Shown piece by piece: positions 27,059 through 35,062 of a stretch of DNA of 58,647 nt. Made by a program: the position numbers and the translations under genes. The DNA lies in contig NZ_AUJO01000021.1 in assembly GCF_000424265.1 (NCBI RefSeq), positions 1 through 58,647 on the forward strand. Direction: 5' to 3'. The stretch comes from Butyrivibrio sp. WCD3002 (GTDB taxonomy: Bacteria > Bacillota > Clostridia > Lachnospirales > Lachnospiraceae). The notes below the pieces were generated by a model that worked only from the letters and a program-made list of their open reading frames with translations, had not been told where the DNA came from and ran no database searches. The number at the start of each line of letters is the position of its first letter. The stretch's first letter is position 1.

Positions 27059-28189
27059 ATGGATAATTCATTTCCGGAGATTAAAAAATTATTTGGCTTT
27101 GGCTGCATGAGACTGCCGATGAAGGGCACAGAGGTAGATATCGAGCAGTTTAAGCAGATGGCAGATTACTTCATCGATAACGGTTTTAACTACTTTGACA
27201 CCGCACACGGCTATATCGATGGAAAATCAGAAAAAGCAGTTAAGGTGGCTGTTTCAGACAGATACCCCAGAGAAAAATTCCTTCTGGCAGACAAGCTGAC
27301 TGAGCCCTATTTCAGCAAGGAAGAGGATATCAGACCCTTCTTTCGGAGCCAGCTTGAGCTTTGCGGCGTAGAGTATTTTGATTTTTATCTGATGCATGCG
27401 CAGAATGCCAAGAATTTCGAGCATTTCAAGAAGTGCAGAGCTTATGAGACGGCATTTGACCTGAAAAAAGAAGGCAAAATAAGACACGTAGGTCTGTCCT
27501 TCCATGATAGCGCTGATGTTCTGGACAAGATTCTGACAACCTATCCTGATGTTGAGTTTGTTCAGATTCAGTTCAACTATCTCGACTATGAAGATCCCGG
27601 CGTTCAGAGCCGCAAGTGCCTTGAGGTTTGCAAAAAGCATGGCAAGCCCGTAGTTGTAATGGAGCCTGTAAAGGGCGGAAGCCTTGTAAATCTTCCTGAA
27701 GCAGCTCAGAAGGTATATGATGAGACCGGTTCAGGCTTATCAAATGCCAGCTACGCTATCAGATTCGCAGCCACACAGGAAGGTATCAGAGTTGTTCTTT
27801 CCGGCATGAGCGATTTCGAGCAGATGAAGGACAATGTATCCTTCATGAAGGATTTTAAGCCTCTTGATGAGAACGAGTTTGGCGCTATCGCTAAGGTTAC
27901 AGGCATCTACAAGGGCCTTGATACAATTCCCTGCACAGCATGTCATTACTGCGTTGAGCAGAATCATTGCCCCATGAACATCATGATTCCGGAGATTTTC
28001 TCCTGCATGAACACCAGAAAGATCTTCAACGACTGGAACCAGAAGATGTACTACGAAAACGTAATTACATCCGGCGATAAGGGTAAAGCAAGTGCCTGCA
28101 TCGAGTGCGGCGGCTGCGAAAATGCCTGCCCTCAGCACCTGGAGATCCGCGCTCTGCTTAAGGACGTTGCCAAGGAATTTGAGGGTTGA
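27059..28189 (+). CDS. Aldo/keto reductase with C-terminal iron-sulfur domain
   Basis: Residues 1-280 are an aldo/keto reductase barrel (FNYFDTAHGY, DFYLMHAQN). The last ~90 residues carry two Cys clusters: CTACHYC..NHCP (~300-315) and CIECGGCENACP (~350-361), a 4Fe-4S ferredoxin-like tail. This architecture is common in anaerobic Firmicutes, where the cluster may deliver electrons to the barrel. GGAGG precedes the ATG. It ends at a strong terminator. Confidence 0.92.
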   Translation: MDNSFPEIKKLFGFGCMRLPMKGTEVDIEQFKQMADYFIDNGFNYFDTAHGYIDGKSEKAVKVAVSDRYPREKFLLADKLTEPYFSKEEDIRPFFRSQLELCGVEYFDFYLMHAQNAKNFEHFKKCRAYETAFDLKKEGKIRHVGLSFHDSADVLDKILTTYPDVEFVQIQFNYLDYEDPGVQSRKCLEVCKKHGKPVVVMEPVKGGSLVNLPEAAQKVYDETGSGLSNASYAIRFAATQEGIRVVLSGMSDFEQMKDNVSFMKDFKPLDENEFGAIAKVTGIYKGLDTIPCTACHYCVEQNHCPMNIMIPEIFSCMNTRKIFNDWNQKMYYENVITSGDKGKASACIECGGCENACPQHLEIRALLKDVAKEFEG

Positions 28190-28227
28190 TAAGGGGAAGT
28201 CTTAATATCAAATAAATAGCACAATCT

Positions 28228-28269
28228 GAGCAGTACATGACTATTAGTGAATAGTGTACTGCTCTTTTT
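28228..28269 (+). terminator. Terminator of the aldo/keto reductase operon
   Basis: GAGCAGTAC pairs with GTACTGCTC around a 19-base region that can extend the stem (ACTATT/AATAGT), followed by TTTTT. Confidence 0.9.
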
Positions 28270-28312
28270 GTGGGTATAATTAGGGTGACTTTAATGTATT
28301 GGAGGTTTTTGT

Positions 28313-28714
28313 ATGGGAAATTGGGGCGATGATACAGATTTTGAGGTAAAGGCGCTGAAGGACTATGAGGGTCGCTTTACTATCAATTTTAAGAAGATAT
28401 TTATGGACGTGGATGAGATTTCGGAAAAGACCTTGGAGGTTACCGACAAGCATCCCAAGGATTCGCTTATGAAGCTGTGGGCAGGAACAATGGTGGGAAT
28501 GTTCATCTTTTTCCTGTTTTCATATCAGGTGTTTGCCCTTGTCATGATCCCGATAATTGCGTTCTATCTTATAGCACTGGTTCGAATCTACAAGTGTTGG
28601 AAGAGCTTTAAATACAGCCCTGCGCAGTTCTGGCTCATGAGTATCGCCGCAATTTGCGTTCTGCTGGTGGTTTCTCAGGTTCTGCAGCGATTCCTGGTTA
28701 ATACATTATTTTAA
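28313..28714 (+). CDS. Small membrane protein, 133 aa
   Basis: The protein has a ~60-residue hydrophilic N-terminus and three hydrophobic helices (about 62-80, 82-97 and 109-127). No known motif is visible. GGAGG precedes the ATG. The GH43 gene begins 13 bases after its stop, so the two share a transcript. I do not recognise the family. Confidence 0.7.
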   Translation: MGNWGDDTDFEVKALKDYEGRFTINFKKIFMDVDEISEKTLEVTDKHPKDSLMKLWAGTMVGMFIFFLFSYQVFALVMIPIIAFYLIALVRIYKCWKSFKYSPAQFWLMSIAAICVLLVVSQVLQRFLVNTLF

Positions 28715-28727
28715 GGAGAATGACTCA

Positions 28728-29654
28728 ATGGGAGATAAGAATTTTTGTGAAAATCCGATTATAAAAAACATCTATACCGCAGATCCCGCGCCGATGGTTT
28801 TGGGAGATACTCTTTATCTTTACACAACTCATGACGAGGATGAGCTTATTAACGATTTCTACACAATGAAGGACTGGCGCTGTTTTTCCACCACTGATAT
28901 GGTGAATTGGACTGATCACGGCGTTATTTTTTCACTGGATGACATTGAGTGGGCAGATGACAGAGCCTGGGCGCCTCAGGCGGTAGAGAGAAATGGTAAA
29001 TTCTACCTCTATTGCCCTGTTCATAAGAAAAACGGAGGAATGGCCATAGCTGTTGGCGTTTCCGATAATCCGGCAGGCCCCTTTAAGGATCTGGGTCATC
29101 CCCTTGTGGATGAAGGGGACTGGAATGACATAGATCCTACGGTTTTCATTGATGATGACGGACAGGCTTACCTTTATTTCGGTAATCCGGAGCTGCGCTA
29201 TGTTCTGCTGAATGAGGACATGATCTCTTATGATGAAAAGGTGGGCGTTGTAAAGATTCCCATGACGGAGGAGGCTTTTGCGAAGGGTAGCCATGACACA
29301 GGCACCTCCTATGGTGAAGGCCCCTGGTTCTATAAAAGGGACGGCCTTTATTACATGGTTTATGCGGCCTTCGGAGTAGATAAAAGGGATGAGCATCTGG
29401 CCTATTCAACCTCAGTATCACCCACAGGTCCCTGGGTTTACGGGGGCGTTCTCATGACAGAGGAGGGCGGCGTTTTCACCAATCATCCCGGTATTGCCGA
29501 TTTTAAGGGGCATTCATACCTCTTTTATCACACAGGAGATCTGCCCGGGGGAAGCCTTTTCCACAGAAGCGTCTGCGTGGCAGAGTTTTCCTATAACGCC
29601 GACGGTTCCAGCGATACAATCGATAAATGCGGCGGAGTAAGCAAGATTCAGTAG
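28728..29654 (+). CDS. GH43 family glycoside hydrolase
   Basis: The 308-residue protein is a single five-bladed beta-propeller of GH43 with the three catalytic acids: Asp in TADPAPMV, Asp in DIDPTVFID and Glu in YGEGPWFY. GH43 enzymes remove arabinose or xylose from hemicellulose side chains and oligomers. It lacks a signal peptide, so it would act on imported oligosaccharides. No carbohydrate-binding module is present. AAGGAG precedes the ATG. Confidence 0.92.
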   Translation: MGDKNFCENPIIKNIYTADPAPMVLGDTLYLYTTHDEDELINDFYTMKDWRCFSTTDMVNWTDHGVIFSLDDIEWADDRAWAPQAVERNGKFYLYCPVHKKNGGMAIAVGVSDNPAGPFKDLGHPLVDEGDWNDIDPTVFIDDDGQAYLYFGNPELRYVLLNEDMISYDEKVGVVKIPMTEEAFAKGSHDTGTSYGEGPWFYKRDGLYYMVYAAFGVDKRDEHLAYSTSVSPTGPWVYGGVLMTEEGGVFTNHPGIADFKGHSYLFYHTGDLPGGSLFHRSVCVAEFSYNADGSSDTIDKCGGVSKIQ

Positions 29655-29751
29655 ATTTTTTCTTGTAAAAATGCATGCATAGGGATAGAATTTAAGGTAA
29701 GTATCAATAAAAGCAGCAATGAACAGGTAAACGGATTAGAGAGGGGGACTA

Positions 29752-30219
29752 ATGAGGGCACTTGTAGTCATTGACATGCAGGAAAAGTATCTTGATGAGT
29801 ACGACGACGGACTTTTGAAAAGTATAAATCGCAAGATTCGTCTGGCGCACGAAGAAGAGGATGTTTCCATTGTTTATGTGAAAAATGTTGGGGTAACCGG
29901 AAGCAGAGCCGGGTATGAGCTTTCTGATGGTCTGCTTTTGGTGTCTAATCTTGTGTATGAAAAGGATGAACCCAGCGCTTTTTCATCAAAAGCTTTTACT
30001 GATAAAATTAAATGTCTGAAAGCCACAGAGCTTGAGCTTGTGGGCGTTGACGGCAGCTCATGCATCGCGAAAACAGCCATGGATGCCATAAAATACGGCT
30101 ATAAGACCAAGATCGTCAAGTCCTGTGTCGGCGCCAGAGATGAGAAAATCTACGAAAAGGTGCTTGAAGAGCTTGAGGAAGCGGGAGTTACGGTTTTATC
30201 CTCAGGATCAGGCAAATAG
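29752..30219 (+). CDS. Isochorismatase-like cysteine hydrolase
   Basis: The 155-residue protein has the catalytic Asp in VVIDMQEKY, Lys in EKDEPSAFSSK and Cys in VDGSSCIAKTA. Compared with the hydrolase at 16785 it lacks the DxHxxx..H metal-site region and is shorter, so it belongs to a different subfamily (YecD/cysteine hydrolase type). AGAGGGGG precedes the ATG. It is a single gene ended by a terminator. Substrate unknown. Confidence 0.83.
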   Translation: MRALVVIDMQEKYLDEYDDGLLKSINRKIRLAHEEEDVSIVYVKNVGVTGSRAGYELSDGLLLVSNLVYEKDEPSAFSSKAFTDKIKCLKATELELVGVDGSSCIAKTAMDAIKYGYKTKIVKSCVGARDEKIYEKVLEELEEAGVTVLSSGSGK

Positions 30220-30273
30220 AATAAATGGAAAAAGAAAACTATGCTAAGCTGTTGGCACAATTTTAATGAATAT

Positions 30274-30310
30274 AGCTGTCTCTGAAAATGAATCAGGGAC
30301 AGCTTTTTTA
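30274..30310 (+). terminator. Terminator after the hydrolase
   Basis: AGCTGTCtCTGA pairs with TCAGgGACAGCT and is followed by TTTTTT. Confidence 0.9.
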
Positions 30311-30357
30311 CGGCACCATGTGCCTTTCGGGCGATGGAGTCCAATAAATTTCCCAGT

Positions 30358-30500
30358 ACAATATTTAGTGGTTGCAAAACAGAACATACATTCGTATAAT
30401 TAGAGACACAAACAGAACAATTGTTCACCATGCATGGGTTTTACATTGATTCGGGGTATGCAGTGTGCACAGGGCATGCCTTAGTTTCGGAATGGCAGGT
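30358..30500 (+). repeat. Duplicated SOS leader, copy 1
   Basis: About 140 bases here align with 49395-49532 at high identity from ACAATATTTAGTGGTTGCAA through the promoter, LexA boxes, a small ATG CAT ORF start and GCCTTAGTTTC-GAATGGCAGG. The two copies differ by one 6-base gap, one 1-base gap and scattered substitutions. They precede different genes. Confidence 0.85.
30372..30426 (+). promoter_or_regulatory. Promoter with two LexA boxes, copy 1
   Basis: TTGCAA (30372-30377), a 17-base spacer and TATAAT (30395-30400). GAACATACATTC (30382-30393) fills the spacer as an imperfect LexA/DinR box. GAACAATTGTTC (30415-30426) is a perfect GAAC-N4-GTTC box just past the -10. A LexA dimer on either would block initiation, so this is an SOS promoter. 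Confidence 0.85.
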
Positions 30501-30528
30501 GATAGCAGTATTATGGCTAAGAGAATAG
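30430..30528 (+). CDS. Micro-ORF of the SOS leader, copy 1 (32 aa)
   Basis: ATG lies 3 bases after the downstream LexA box. The peptide starts MHGFYIDSGYAVCTGHALVS and ends after the next gene's start, overlapping it by 16 bases. Copy 2 encodes the same opening (MHxFxIDSG) but a one-base shift ends it after 18 residues. No ribosome binding site precedes the ATG, so translation would be weak or leaderless. It may be a leader peptide or a relic of a once larger SOS gene. Confidence 0.4.
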   Translation: MHGFYIDSGYAVCTGHALVSEWQVIAVLWLRE

Positions 30529-30776
30529 GTTATAAGGTTTATGTGGATACGACTGTACGGTTCTCGTCTGACGGGGAGATTAGGCCGTTGTCCATTGTAT
30601 GGGAGGATGGCAGGAGGTATGAGATCACAAGGGTCAAGGACTGCGTTCCGGGAGCCAGCAGACGTGCAGGCGGAGCAGGGCTTGTCTATACATGTATCGT
30701 AGATGGAAAAGAGGTACATTTGTATTTTGAGGACTGTCCCGGGGGAGCAAAATGGTTCCTTGAATCAAAGGCGTGA
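30513..30776 (+). CDS. Small SOS-controlled protein of unknown function (87 aa)
   Basis: The product begins MAKRIGYKVYVDTTVRF and ends in HLYFEDCPGGAKWFLESKA; it looks like a compact beta-rich domain. I recall similar small proteins next to Y-family polymerase (umuC/dinB) genes in Lachnospiraceae, where they are LexA-regulated, but no polymerase is present here. The ATG at 30513 has GGCAGGTGA 11 bases upstream; an alternative ATG in frame lies at 30492. Here it is alone behind the SOS leader. Confidence 0.65.
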   Translation: MAKRIGYKVYVDTTVRFSSDGEIRPLSIVWEDGRRYEITRVKDCVPGASRRAGGAGLVYTCIVDGKEVHLYFEDCPGGAKWFLESKA

Positions 30777-30818
30777 CAGCCTTGAAAAGTTTTGGGGTGA
30801 CAAATTTTTAAAATATGT

Positions 30819-30849
30819 TTGACCTTGCCCTTAGGGAATACTTTATGCT
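30819..30849 (+). promoter_or_regulatory. MerR-type promoter of the methyltransferase gene
   Basis: TTGACC (30819-30824) and TATGCT (30844-30849) are separated by 19 bases, the long spacer typical of promoters activated by MerR-family regulators. The spacer contains the imperfect dyad CCTTgCCCTTAGGGaa. No MerR gene lies in the window. Confidence 0.6.
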
Positions 30850-30882
30850 TTAAACACAATAATAAAAAGCGAGGTTAAGAAA

Positions 30883-31668
30883 ATGCAGATTGGTAGTTCA
30901 AACGATTCAAAGGCAGTAAAGGAGCAGTACTCATCATCAAAGGGGATAAATACGAGATTATCATTTCATGACAAGTGCTCCACGAATAAGCAGGGATATG
31001 GTAATTGGATTGTATCGAATTATGAGATCACGGAAGGCATGAAGGTTTTGGAGCTTGGCTGCGGAACCGGCAGCATTTGGATGGGGCGTGATGATCTTAT
31101 AAGGAAATGCGATTTGCTGATGCTTACTGACTTGTCCGAGGCCATGCTTGAAAGTGCCAGAAATAATATTGGTGAAAGAGACAATGTTGAGTATAAGCAG
31201 GCTGATATTCAGAATCTTCCTTTCGAGGATGGGGCGTTTGACGTAGTTATCGCACATTCTATGCTCTATCATGTTCCGGATCTTTCCCGGGGAATCCGCG
31301 AGGTCAGAAGAGTTCTGAAGGATGGCGGTACGTTTTACTGTGCAACCCTTGGTGAAAATAATTTTACCGATAAGCTTGCAGAGTGGTTCGAGCTTAGCGG
31401 AGAAAACTTTAACCCTAATCACAATTTTACGCTTCAGAATGGCGGAGCGAAGCTGAAGGCTGCATTTTCCGATGTCAGAGAAGTATTTTACGAGGATTCA
31501 CTTCATGTAACTGATATAGAGGATCTTGTGGAGTATCTGCGAAGTCTGGCATCCTTCAAAGCCATAATCGATCTTCCTGTTGAGAATATCAGAAGAATAC
31601 TTAAGGAACATGTCAAAGATGGTGCGATTGACTTACCTAAAGATTATGGTATGTTTATTTCTAAATGA
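30883..31668 (+). CDS. Class I SAM-dependent methyltransferase
   Basis: The 261-residue protein has the SAM-binding VLELGCGTGSIW motif (~55-66), the acidic loop LTDLSEAML, DIQNLPFEDGAFDVVIAHSM (motif of the Methyltransf_11 type) and EVRRVLKDGG. It looks complete. The substrate is unknown. It sits behind a MerR-type promoter, which suggests induction by a small molecule or drug. It starts at ATG 30883 with GAGG upstream. Confidence 0.88.
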   Translation: MQIGSSNDSKAVKEQYSSSKGINTRLSFHDKCSTNKQGYGNWIVSNYEITEGMKVLELGCGTGSIWMGRDDLIRKCDLLMLTDLSEAMLESARNNIGERDNVEYKQADIQNLPFEDGAFDVVIAHSMLYHVPDLSRGIREVRRVLKDGGTFYCATLGENNFTDKLAEWFELSGENFNPNHNFTLQNGGAKLKAAFSDVREVFYEDSLHVTDIEDLVEYLRSLASFKAIIDLPVENIRRILKEHVKDGAIDLPKDYGMFISK

Positions 31669-31694
31669 TAAAGCAGGAGCGTATTTAACAAACA

Positions 31695-32135
31695 ATGGAA
31701 TACAGAATAATGACAGAAGACGACCTGCAGTATGTAGCAGAGAAATACACAGAATACTACAACACTGTAGAGGAATGCTGCTGGACATATGAGAAAGCAT
31801 ATAAGAGAATCCATCAGGTTTTAACTATGGAGGATTCCATGTGTATGGTTCAGACAGATCAGGAAGGAAATATAACCGGATATCTTATGGGATATTTCAA
31901 GGAATATGATGATATACGGGGCTATTTTCTTGAGGAAATCGTGATATTTATGGGCCATCAGGGAAAAGGCTACGGCACAGCTTTCATGAAGCATTTAGAA
32001 GAGATAGCCAGAGAGAACGGGGCTTCTATAGTTGAGCTTAGCAGCGTAAATGATGAAATGCATGAGAAATTCTATTCCGGTTTAGGCTTTTATCCCGCTG
32101 ATAACTTTGTACTGATGAGTAAGTTCATGGAATAA
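31695..32135 (+). CDS. GNAT family N-acetyltransferase
   Basis: The 146-residue protein has the GNAT fold with the acetyl-CoA loop GHQGKGYGTAFMKHLE (~92-107) and the C-terminal HEKFYSGLGFYPADNF. It is full length. AGGAG lies 14 bases before the ATG, somewhat far. It follows the methyltransferase by 26 bases and is likely cotranscribed. Acceptor unknown. Confidence 0.85.
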   Translation: MEYRIMTEDDLQYVAEKYTEYYNTVEECCWTYEKAYKRIHQVLTMEDSMCMVQTDQEGNITGYLMGYFKEYDDIRGYFLEEIVIFMGHQGKGYGTAFMKHLEEIARENGASIVELSSVNDEMHEKFYSGLGFYPADNFVLMSKFME

Positions 32136-32164
32136 ATGCTAAGAGGAATGACAAGGAGAGAAAC

Positions 32165-32800
32165 ATGGAAGTGGAATTAAAGAGGACTTATAAATTTTAC
32201 GGATGGCAGGATGCCGATAAGGTTGCTCCCAAGACCCCGGGATATGAGAAGATAAAAGATCTCAGATTCATGTATGACATTATGACCGAGATTTGGTGCA
32301 GGGAGACCTGTGCACCCAGGATGAGAGATGATTGGACTAAGGAAAACATGACACTTGGACAGTGTTCCATCACGGCATTTCTCATTCAGGATATATTTGG
32401 CGGAGAGGTTTACGGAACAGAGCTTGAAGACGGAAACTTCCATTGCTACAACGTGATTGATGGAATGACCTTTGATCTTACCAGTGAGCAGTTTGGGGAT
32501 GAGGTTCTTAATTATGAGAACAATCCGGCCCAGCTTAGGGAAGTGCATTTCGGAAAAGAAGAGAAGCATGAAAGATATCTGTATCTTAAGGCGGAGCTTG
32601 GTAAAAAACTGGATAAATTATCGATGCTTGAGCTCATAGATAAGGCTGCGAAAGGCAGCATAGATGCTGCATCTGAGCTTGCTGAAGCGTACTTTACAGG
32701 TAAGTATGGAGACAAGAATCCGGCCAAAGCTAAGAAATGGGCAGGCTATGCTGCTAAAAAGGGAAGCACTCTTGCAGCGGAGCTGTTATCCAAGCTTTGA
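32165..32800 (+). CDS. YunG-like domain fused to a Sel1-type repeat
   Basis: Residues ~35-140 match the YunG-like family (MTEIWCRETCAPRMRDDW, LGQCSITAFLIQDIFGGEVY, DLTSEQFGDEVLNYEN). The last ~60 residues are a Sel1-like repeat (AAKGSIDAASELAEAYFTGK followed by AKKWAGYAAKKGS). YunG proteins have no firmly known role; Sel1 repeats mediate protein contacts. GGAGAG precedes the ATG. It is the third gene of a four-gene run from 30883 to 33355. Confidence 0.8.
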   Translation: MEVELKRTYKFYGWQDADKVAPKTPGYEKIKDLRFMYDIMTEIWCRETCAPRMRDDWTKENMTLGQCSITAFLIQDIFGGEVYGTELEDGNFHCYNVIDGMTFDLTSEQFGDEVLNYENNPAQLREVHFGKEEKHERYLYLKAELGKKLDKLSMLELIDKAAKGSIDAASELAEAYFTGKYGDKNPAKAKKWAGYAAKKGSTLAAELLSKL

Positions 32801-32815
32801 TAAGGGAGATATTGA

Positions 32816-33355
32816 ATGAGTGATCATTTTTATTTTGTAAGGCATGGCGAAACTGTATGGAACGTGGAGAACAAAATCTGCGGAGCCACAGACATAGCAC
32901 TTACAGATAGAGGACATAAGCAGGCTATAGAGACCGGGGAGAAGATTCTTTCGGAAGGAATAAAGGCGGATGAGATTCTTTCATCACCGCTTGTGAGAGC
33001 TTCCGAAACAGCACGCCATATATCAGAGATGACAGGAATTCCAATGAGGATTGAACAGCGGCTGATAGAGCAGAATTTTGGCAGGTATGAGTCCACACCC
33101 AGGGACGGAGCAGAATTCCATGAAGCCAAAAAGCATATGGCAAGCAGGTTTTCCACAGGTGAATCCATGATGCAGCTGGCACAGAGGATATATAATCTCC
33201 TTGATGACATAAGGGATGATGATAAGACCTATATCCTTGTGGCACATAACGGCATAGCAAGGATTGTGGAATCCTACTTCAGGGAGATGGATAACGAGGA
33301 GTTTTCAAGCTTCGGCATAAAGAATTGTGAGATAAGAAGATACGATTTTGACTAA
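32816..33355 (+). CDS. Histidine phosphatase family protein
   Basis: The 179-residue protein starts with YFVRHGETVWN, the RHG catalytic motif (phosphohistidine at about residue 9), and has the second catalytic His in ILVAHNGIAR (~148). It belongs to the phosphoglycerate-mutase-like branch (PhoE/GpmB/CobC type). It is complete. GGGAG precedes the ATG, 15 bases after the preceding stop, so it is cotranscribed. Substrate unknown. Confidence 0.9.
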   Translation: MSDHFYFVRHGETVWNVENKICGATDIALTDRGHKQAIETGEKILSEGIKADEILSSPLVRASETARHISEMTGIPMRIEQRLIEQNFGRYESTPRDGAEFHEAKKHMASRFSTGESMMQLAQRIYNLLDDIRDDDKTYILVAHNGIARIVESYFREMDNEEFSSFGIKNCEIRRYDFD

Positions 33356-33423
33356 TATTTTGTTGTGAAAAGGTATGGGGAAATTGCTCTATAGAGCATT
33401 GGTGCGGAGAAATGGTTTAGGAA

Positions 33424-33621
33424 TCAGGATTCGTAATCCTCAGGAAACATCAGGATATCGCGAACCATAGTGCTGATGAAATCGCGGCATTGTCCGCAGC
33501 CGGTACTGCACCCGGTGACCTCCTGGACTTTTTCGAAGGTGTCAGCGCCGCCTTTTACGGCATCAAGGATCATTCCATAGTTGACATTTTTGCAGTGGCA
33601 GGCTATTTTTTCACGTTTCAT
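33424..33621 (-). CDS. BFD-like [2Fe-2S]-binding protein
   Basis: The 65-residue protein has the four-Cys pattern of bacterioferritin-associated ferredoxin domains: CHC near residue 8 and CSTGCGQC near 38. Such stand-alone domains shuttle electrons or assist iron release. AGGAGG precedes the ATG. It is transcribed alone on the minus strand. Confidence 0.88.
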   Translation of the reverse strand: MKREKIACHCKNVNYGMILDAVKGGADTFEKVQEVTGCSTGCGQCRDFISTMVRDILMFPEDYES

Positions 33622-33817
33622 ACAGGACCTCCTTGATATATGTTGGAATCAGTATAGCAGATTCAGAAAACTCTTTCATCAGATTCTTTATAGCGTGAAT
33701 AAATCTTTCAAAAGTGGCTGTTTTTGGTAATTCTGCTAATAGGAATCAGTCATTATCACAAGTTAAAATGTTTCTACAGGACGAGGAATTACAAAAACTT
33801 CAAATAATTATTTTTTA
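33622..33817. other. AT-rich intergenic region
   Basis: No open frame of note. A TTATAGCG-type -10 may serve the BFD-like gene. Otherwise no structure is seen. Confidence 0.4.
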
Positions 33818-33861
33818 GAGGCCAGGCAGTGCTTGAGATTTTCTCAGTATTGTCTGGTCTC
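33818..33861 (+). other. Long RNA hairpin maintained by G-U pairs
   Basis: GAGGCCAGGCAGTGCTTGAG can fold on CTCAGTATTGTCTGGTCTC with an ATTTT loop. Four positions would be G-U pairs if read from the plus strand but A-C mismatches if read from the minus strand. No T run follows, so it is not a terminator. A TATAAT lies at about 33884-33889, ahead of the phosphoesterase gene. Confidence 0.5.
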
Positions 33862-33925
33862 GCCAATTAGTGGGGCATAATTTATAATAGAGTGAGGACT
33901 ACAGTAATCCGCAGGGGTGATTATT

Positions 33926-34243
33926 ATGAACATGAGCAAAATCCTTGTAATATCTGATTCACATGGTTATTCAAACCTCGCCAGAAAAGTAATTGAAAAG
34001 GAGTATCCCTTTGATTTTCTAGTACATTGCGGAGATGTGCAGGGAGCAATTGCCGATATAGTTCTTTTTGGTCACACACATTATGCAGAGATCATAAAGG
34101 ACAAAGAGACCGGCATTGTACTGGTAAATCCGGGTACCATCTGTTATCAACAGTTTAGCAGCGATAAAGCCACTTATGCAGTTATAACCGTAACTGATGA
34201 TTACGAGATAATTCCGGAGATAAAGGAAATAGAAGCACTATAG
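33926..34243 (+). pseudogene. YfcE/MJ0936-type phosphoesterase with internal deletion
   Basis: The frame encodes 105 residues: an intact N-terminus (KILVISDSHGYSNL, FLVHCGDVQGA) joins directly to an intact C-terminal part (IADIVLFGHTHYAEI, LVNPGTICYQQ). Family members are about 155-180 residues and have between these parts the GNCD and HGH metal-binding motifs, which are absent here. The junction is in frame. Two of five metal motifs are lost, so catalysis is not expected. AGGGGTG precedes the ATG. Confidence 0.8.
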
Positions 34244-34271
34244 TTCACCGTTTAAGGAAAAGGAGAATTCT

Positions 34272-34817
34272 ATGATTTTATTTGTTAACGCTTGTGTTCG
34301 CAAGCAATCAAGAACATTCATATTGGCTAAGAAACTTTTAAGCACCTTAGAGGGCGAAATAAAAGAAATCCGTCTTGAAGACGTTGATTTTCCTGTGGTT
34401 GATGAAGAGTTCATAAATCATCGAGAAGAACTTAAGAACGCCGGAAAATACGATGATCCTATGTTTTCTCTTGGTAGGGATTTTGCGGCTGCAGACACAA
34501 TAGTCATAGCTGCTCCTTATTATGACCTTTCTTTTCCTGCTATGCTTAAGCAGTTTTTTGAACAGATCAATGTCCTTGGGCTGACCTTTACATATGCGGA
34601 AACAGGCATACCTACAGGCTTATGTAAAGCCGATAAGCTGTATTATGTAACAACCGCCGGAGGGCCGATTTTATCTGATGAGCTGGGATTTGGCTATGTA
34701 AAAGCTCTTGCCAATAATTTTTATGGAATAGACGAGGTATACCAACTTAAGGCAGAGGGATTGGATGTTGTCGGGGCAGATGTGGACGCGATTCTTGAGG
34801 CTGCCCACGTAGAATGA
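34272..34817 (+). CDS. NAD(P)H-dependent FMN oxidoreductase (azoreductase-like)
   Basis: The 181-residue protein is a flavodoxin-fold quinone/azo reductase: the N-terminal phosphate loop region FVNACVRKQSRTF, IAAPYYDLSFPAMLKQFFEQ binding FMN, and YYVTTAGGP near the isoalloxazine site. It is complete. AAGGAG precedes the ATG. It would reduce quinones or other electrophiles with two electrons. Confidence 0.87.
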   Translation: MILFVNACVRKQSRTFILAKKLLSTLEGEIKEIRLEDVDFPVVDEEFINHREELKNAGKYDDPMFSLGRDFAAADTIVIAAPYYDLSFPAMLKQFFEQINVLGLTFTYAETGIPTGLCKADKLYYVTTAGGPILSDELGFGYVKALANNFYGIDEVYQLKAEGLDVVGADVDAILEAAHVE

Positions 34818-34841
34818 TGTAAACAGGATTGGGGGGTTACG

Positions 34842-35012
34842 ATGAACAGATCAGAATTGTTTGCAAGTATTCTAATGGAAAAGAACGATGAAAAGCTTCA
34901 TAAGCTTATAGAAGATATGTCTGAACGCGATGCCAAATACATGCTTCTTACTCTTACAAGAACTGTTCAGAAGCATGCACCGGCAGGAATGCTGGAGACT
35001 TTGTCACTATAA
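34842..35012 (+). CDS. Small helical protein, 56 aa
   Basis: GGGGGG lies 5 bases before the ATG. The product starts MNRSELFASILMEKNDEKLH and is predicted mostly helical and charged. It follows the FMN oxidoreductase by 24 bases. I do not recognise it. It may be a genuine small gene or the N-terminus of a larger one. Confidence 0.5.
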   Translation: MNRSELFASILMEKNDEKLHKLIEDMSERDAKYMLLTLTRTVQKHAPAGMLETLSL

Positions 35013-35062
35013 AAGGGGATGTCATGCCTTCAGGTGATGAGGGATTTATAAGGAAATAAGTT

